A DNA stretch of 5,892 nucleotides from Thiobacillaceae bacterium. Its GTDB lineage: Bacteria; Pseudomonadota; Gammaproteobacteria; Burkholderiales; Thiobacillaceae. Where the stretch lies: positions 1 through 5,892 of the forward strand of contig JAAPAA010000395.1 of the NCBI GenBank assembly GCA_012274165.1. Direction: 5' to 3'. The notes under the pieces were generated by a model. The model had not been told where the DNA came from, did not search any database, and saw nothing but the letters and a program-made list of their open reading frames with translations. This document shows, piece after piece, positions 5,057 to 5,892 of the stretch. The stretch's first letter is position 1, and every line of letters starts with the position of its first letter. A program made the position numbers and the translations under genes.

Positions 5057-5260
5057 ACGTATCAACGAAATACGGCGGTTAAGTTTTCTGACGAGGCTAC
5101 CCAACGGCCAGGATGGTTTAGTTCTCTCACTAATGCCGGTTTCGGTCCGACGTTAAGGCTCGCTCTAGGATCCAAGATCGTACAGATCCGTGATCGCAAC
5201 AACGAAAAGCTGGGCCTCACAACAAACCAATCCGGCCGCTCCTCGATCCCGGCGAATTGA
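5057..5260 (+). pseudogene. Start-less ORF, faintly DUF397-like
   Basis: An open frame of 67 codons runs from after the TAG at 5054-5056 to TGA at 5258-5260 with no ATG, GTG or TTG near its beginning. It reads AVKFSDEATQRPGWFSSLTN, AGFGPTLRLALGSKIVQIRD, then NNEKLGLTTNQ. The 'W.SS...., ..L.LA..., V.IRD' order recalls small DUF397 proteins (W.kSS...CVEVA...VAVRDSK), but the Cys-Val-Glu-Val core is missing, so this resemblance is weak. Codon use is less GC-biased than in neighbours. It is either a 5'-truncated gene or a chance ORF. The minus-strand frame over the same bases looks like a shadow. Confidence 0.3.
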
Positions 5261-5280
5261 CGTCGTATGAGAACGTCACG

Positions 5281-5632
5281 ATGAAACGGGCATCCGGCGG
5301 CGTGCGCCAGACCATTGGGCCACGCGGCGAGGCGCAGTTGATCGCCGCCTGGGCGTCGCAACCTGGCCGACCGAATCAAGGCCGGCCTGGCGTGTCGCGT
5401 GTTTCTCTTTGGCTCCTACGCCTGGGGAAGGCCGAACGAGTGCAGCGATGTCGATCTGGCTGTAATCATTGCGGAAGATCTGGCAGTCCAGCATCCAGCC
5501 CGACTTGCAGCGAAGCTCTCGCAGCACGGCCTCATCCCGATCGACGTGATCTCCCTCAAGGAGTCAACCTTGGCAAAGGCTTGCCTGGGCAGTCTTTCGT
5601 ACGAAATCGGCACGAAAGGAATTGAGCTTTGA
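5281..5632 (+). pseudogene. MNT-type minimal nucleotidyltransferase, probably frameshifted
   Basis: The frame 5342-5632 encodes a nucleotidyltransferase core: LADRIKAGLACRVFLFGSYA, then WGRPNECSDVDLAV with Gly-Ser and Asp-x-Asp, and IPIDVI with the third Asp, so the catalytic set GSx10DxD...D is complete. The C-terminus (GSLSYEIGTKGIEL, TGA at 5630) looks natural. The frame has no ATG; GTG at 5399 begins directly at the FGS strand and would omit the usual N-terminal helix. That helix (AQLIAAWASQ) lies in the frame of ATG 5281, and dropping one C near 5362-5363 joins both as IAAWASQLADRIKAG. Such enzymes often act in HEPN/MNT toxin-antitoxin pairs, where they AMPylate and silence the HEPN ribonuclease. 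No HEPN partner is visible. Either a one-base pseudogene or a sequencing slip. Confidence 0.7.
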
Positions 5633-5648
5633 GGGCCTGCGGGACCGT

Positions 5649-5892
5649 TCACGACACGCCCGGCCCCTGGCCCTCCCCGATTCCAACTCGATCGCGCCGG
5701 GGCCGATACAGCGGGTCCGCATCGACGAAGATCAGCCGGCGACGAAAAGCCGTTGGGCTGTGGACAAGCAGGTGCGCCTTCAGTGATTCGAGGCCGCACG
5801 GGAAAAACGGGCGCTTCAGGAACCGCTCAGGGCGGCCCGTCCACTCAGGAACCGCAAGCTTGTTTCTCAGCGCCAGGTGCTCTGCCGCTGCG
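5649..5892 (-). CDS. Partial gene, C-terminal 80 residues, unrecognised hypothetical
   Basis: A minus-strand frame is open from the right edge to TGA at 5649-5651. The visible 80 residues include EHLALRNKLAVPEWTGRPER, FLKRPFFPCGLESLKAHLLV, then HSPTAFRRRLIFVDADPLYR and a glycine-rich tail. Codons end mostly in G or C and the sequence is well structured, so it is a real gene whose start lies outside the window. I remember small hypothetical proteins ending in 'ESPxAFRRRxIFVxAxPLxR' in proteobacterial genomes, often near nucleotidyltransferase genes, but cannot name a function. It converges on the nucleotidyltransferase with 16 bases between the stops. The extended GVGIG-like tail may include a few residues added by loss of the original stop. 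Confidence 0.65.
   Translation of the reverse strand, partial: AAAEHLALRNKLAVPEWTGRPERFLKRPFFPCGLESLKAHLLVHSPTAFRRRLIFVDADPLYRPRRDRVGIGEGQGPGVS

Overview
The window looks like accessory DNA (plasmid, integrative element or genomic island) from a GC-rich proteobacterium. Coding stretches use mostly G or C at third codon positions, and the gene set (hipBA, a DUF1173 protein, broken toxin-antitoxin genes) suggests a beta- or gammaproteobacterium such as Burkholderiales or Xanthomonadales. That placement is inference. No housekeeping gene, rRNA, tRNA, CRISPR array or intact insertion sequence was seen.

Layout, left to right. (1) 17-261, minus strand: a heavily frameshifted 3' remnant resembling an ATP-dependent DNA ligase, preceded by more decayed coding sequence (262-435). 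(2) 478-2204, plus strand: an apparently intact hipBA module with an extended -10 promoter, candidate operator half-sites, an Xre-type HipB antitoxin and a 458-residue HipA kinase whose expected catalytic residues are all present. (3) 2205-2402: a short stretch with a 15-bp tandem repeat and a possible small ORF in the hipA frame. (4) 2392-3675, minus strand, convergent with hipBA: an intact 427-residue DUF1173-type protein. It has an N-terminal CxC...HxxxC putative metal site and a C-terminal pattern that reads like a PD-(D/E)xK nuclease core. Its upstream region carries two near-identical 21-bp direct repeats. (5) 4118-4839, plus strand: remnants of two further toxin-antitoxin loci joined together: a BrnT/DUF497-like toxin with N-terminal damage, its small partner with a TAG stop, and, directly joined to that, the 3' third of a second, different hipA. 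(6) 4840-5892: a minus-strand C-terminal fragment, a start-less plus-strand ORF, a minimal nucleotidyltransferase (MNT-type) gene that needs a one-base shift to gain its N-terminus, and, on the minus strand, the C-terminal part of a gene running off the window edge.

Functionally the region reads as a hotspot where toxin-antitoxin-like modules have landed and decayed. Only hipBA and the DUF1173 gene look fully intact. HipA would phosphorylate a target, typically an aminoacyl-tRNA synthetase, while HipB neutralises it and represses the shared promoter. The least explained element is the DUF1173 gene with its paired upstream repeats. Much of the decay evidence rests on translations made by eye in shifted frames, so sequencing error is an alternative for the single-base shifts.
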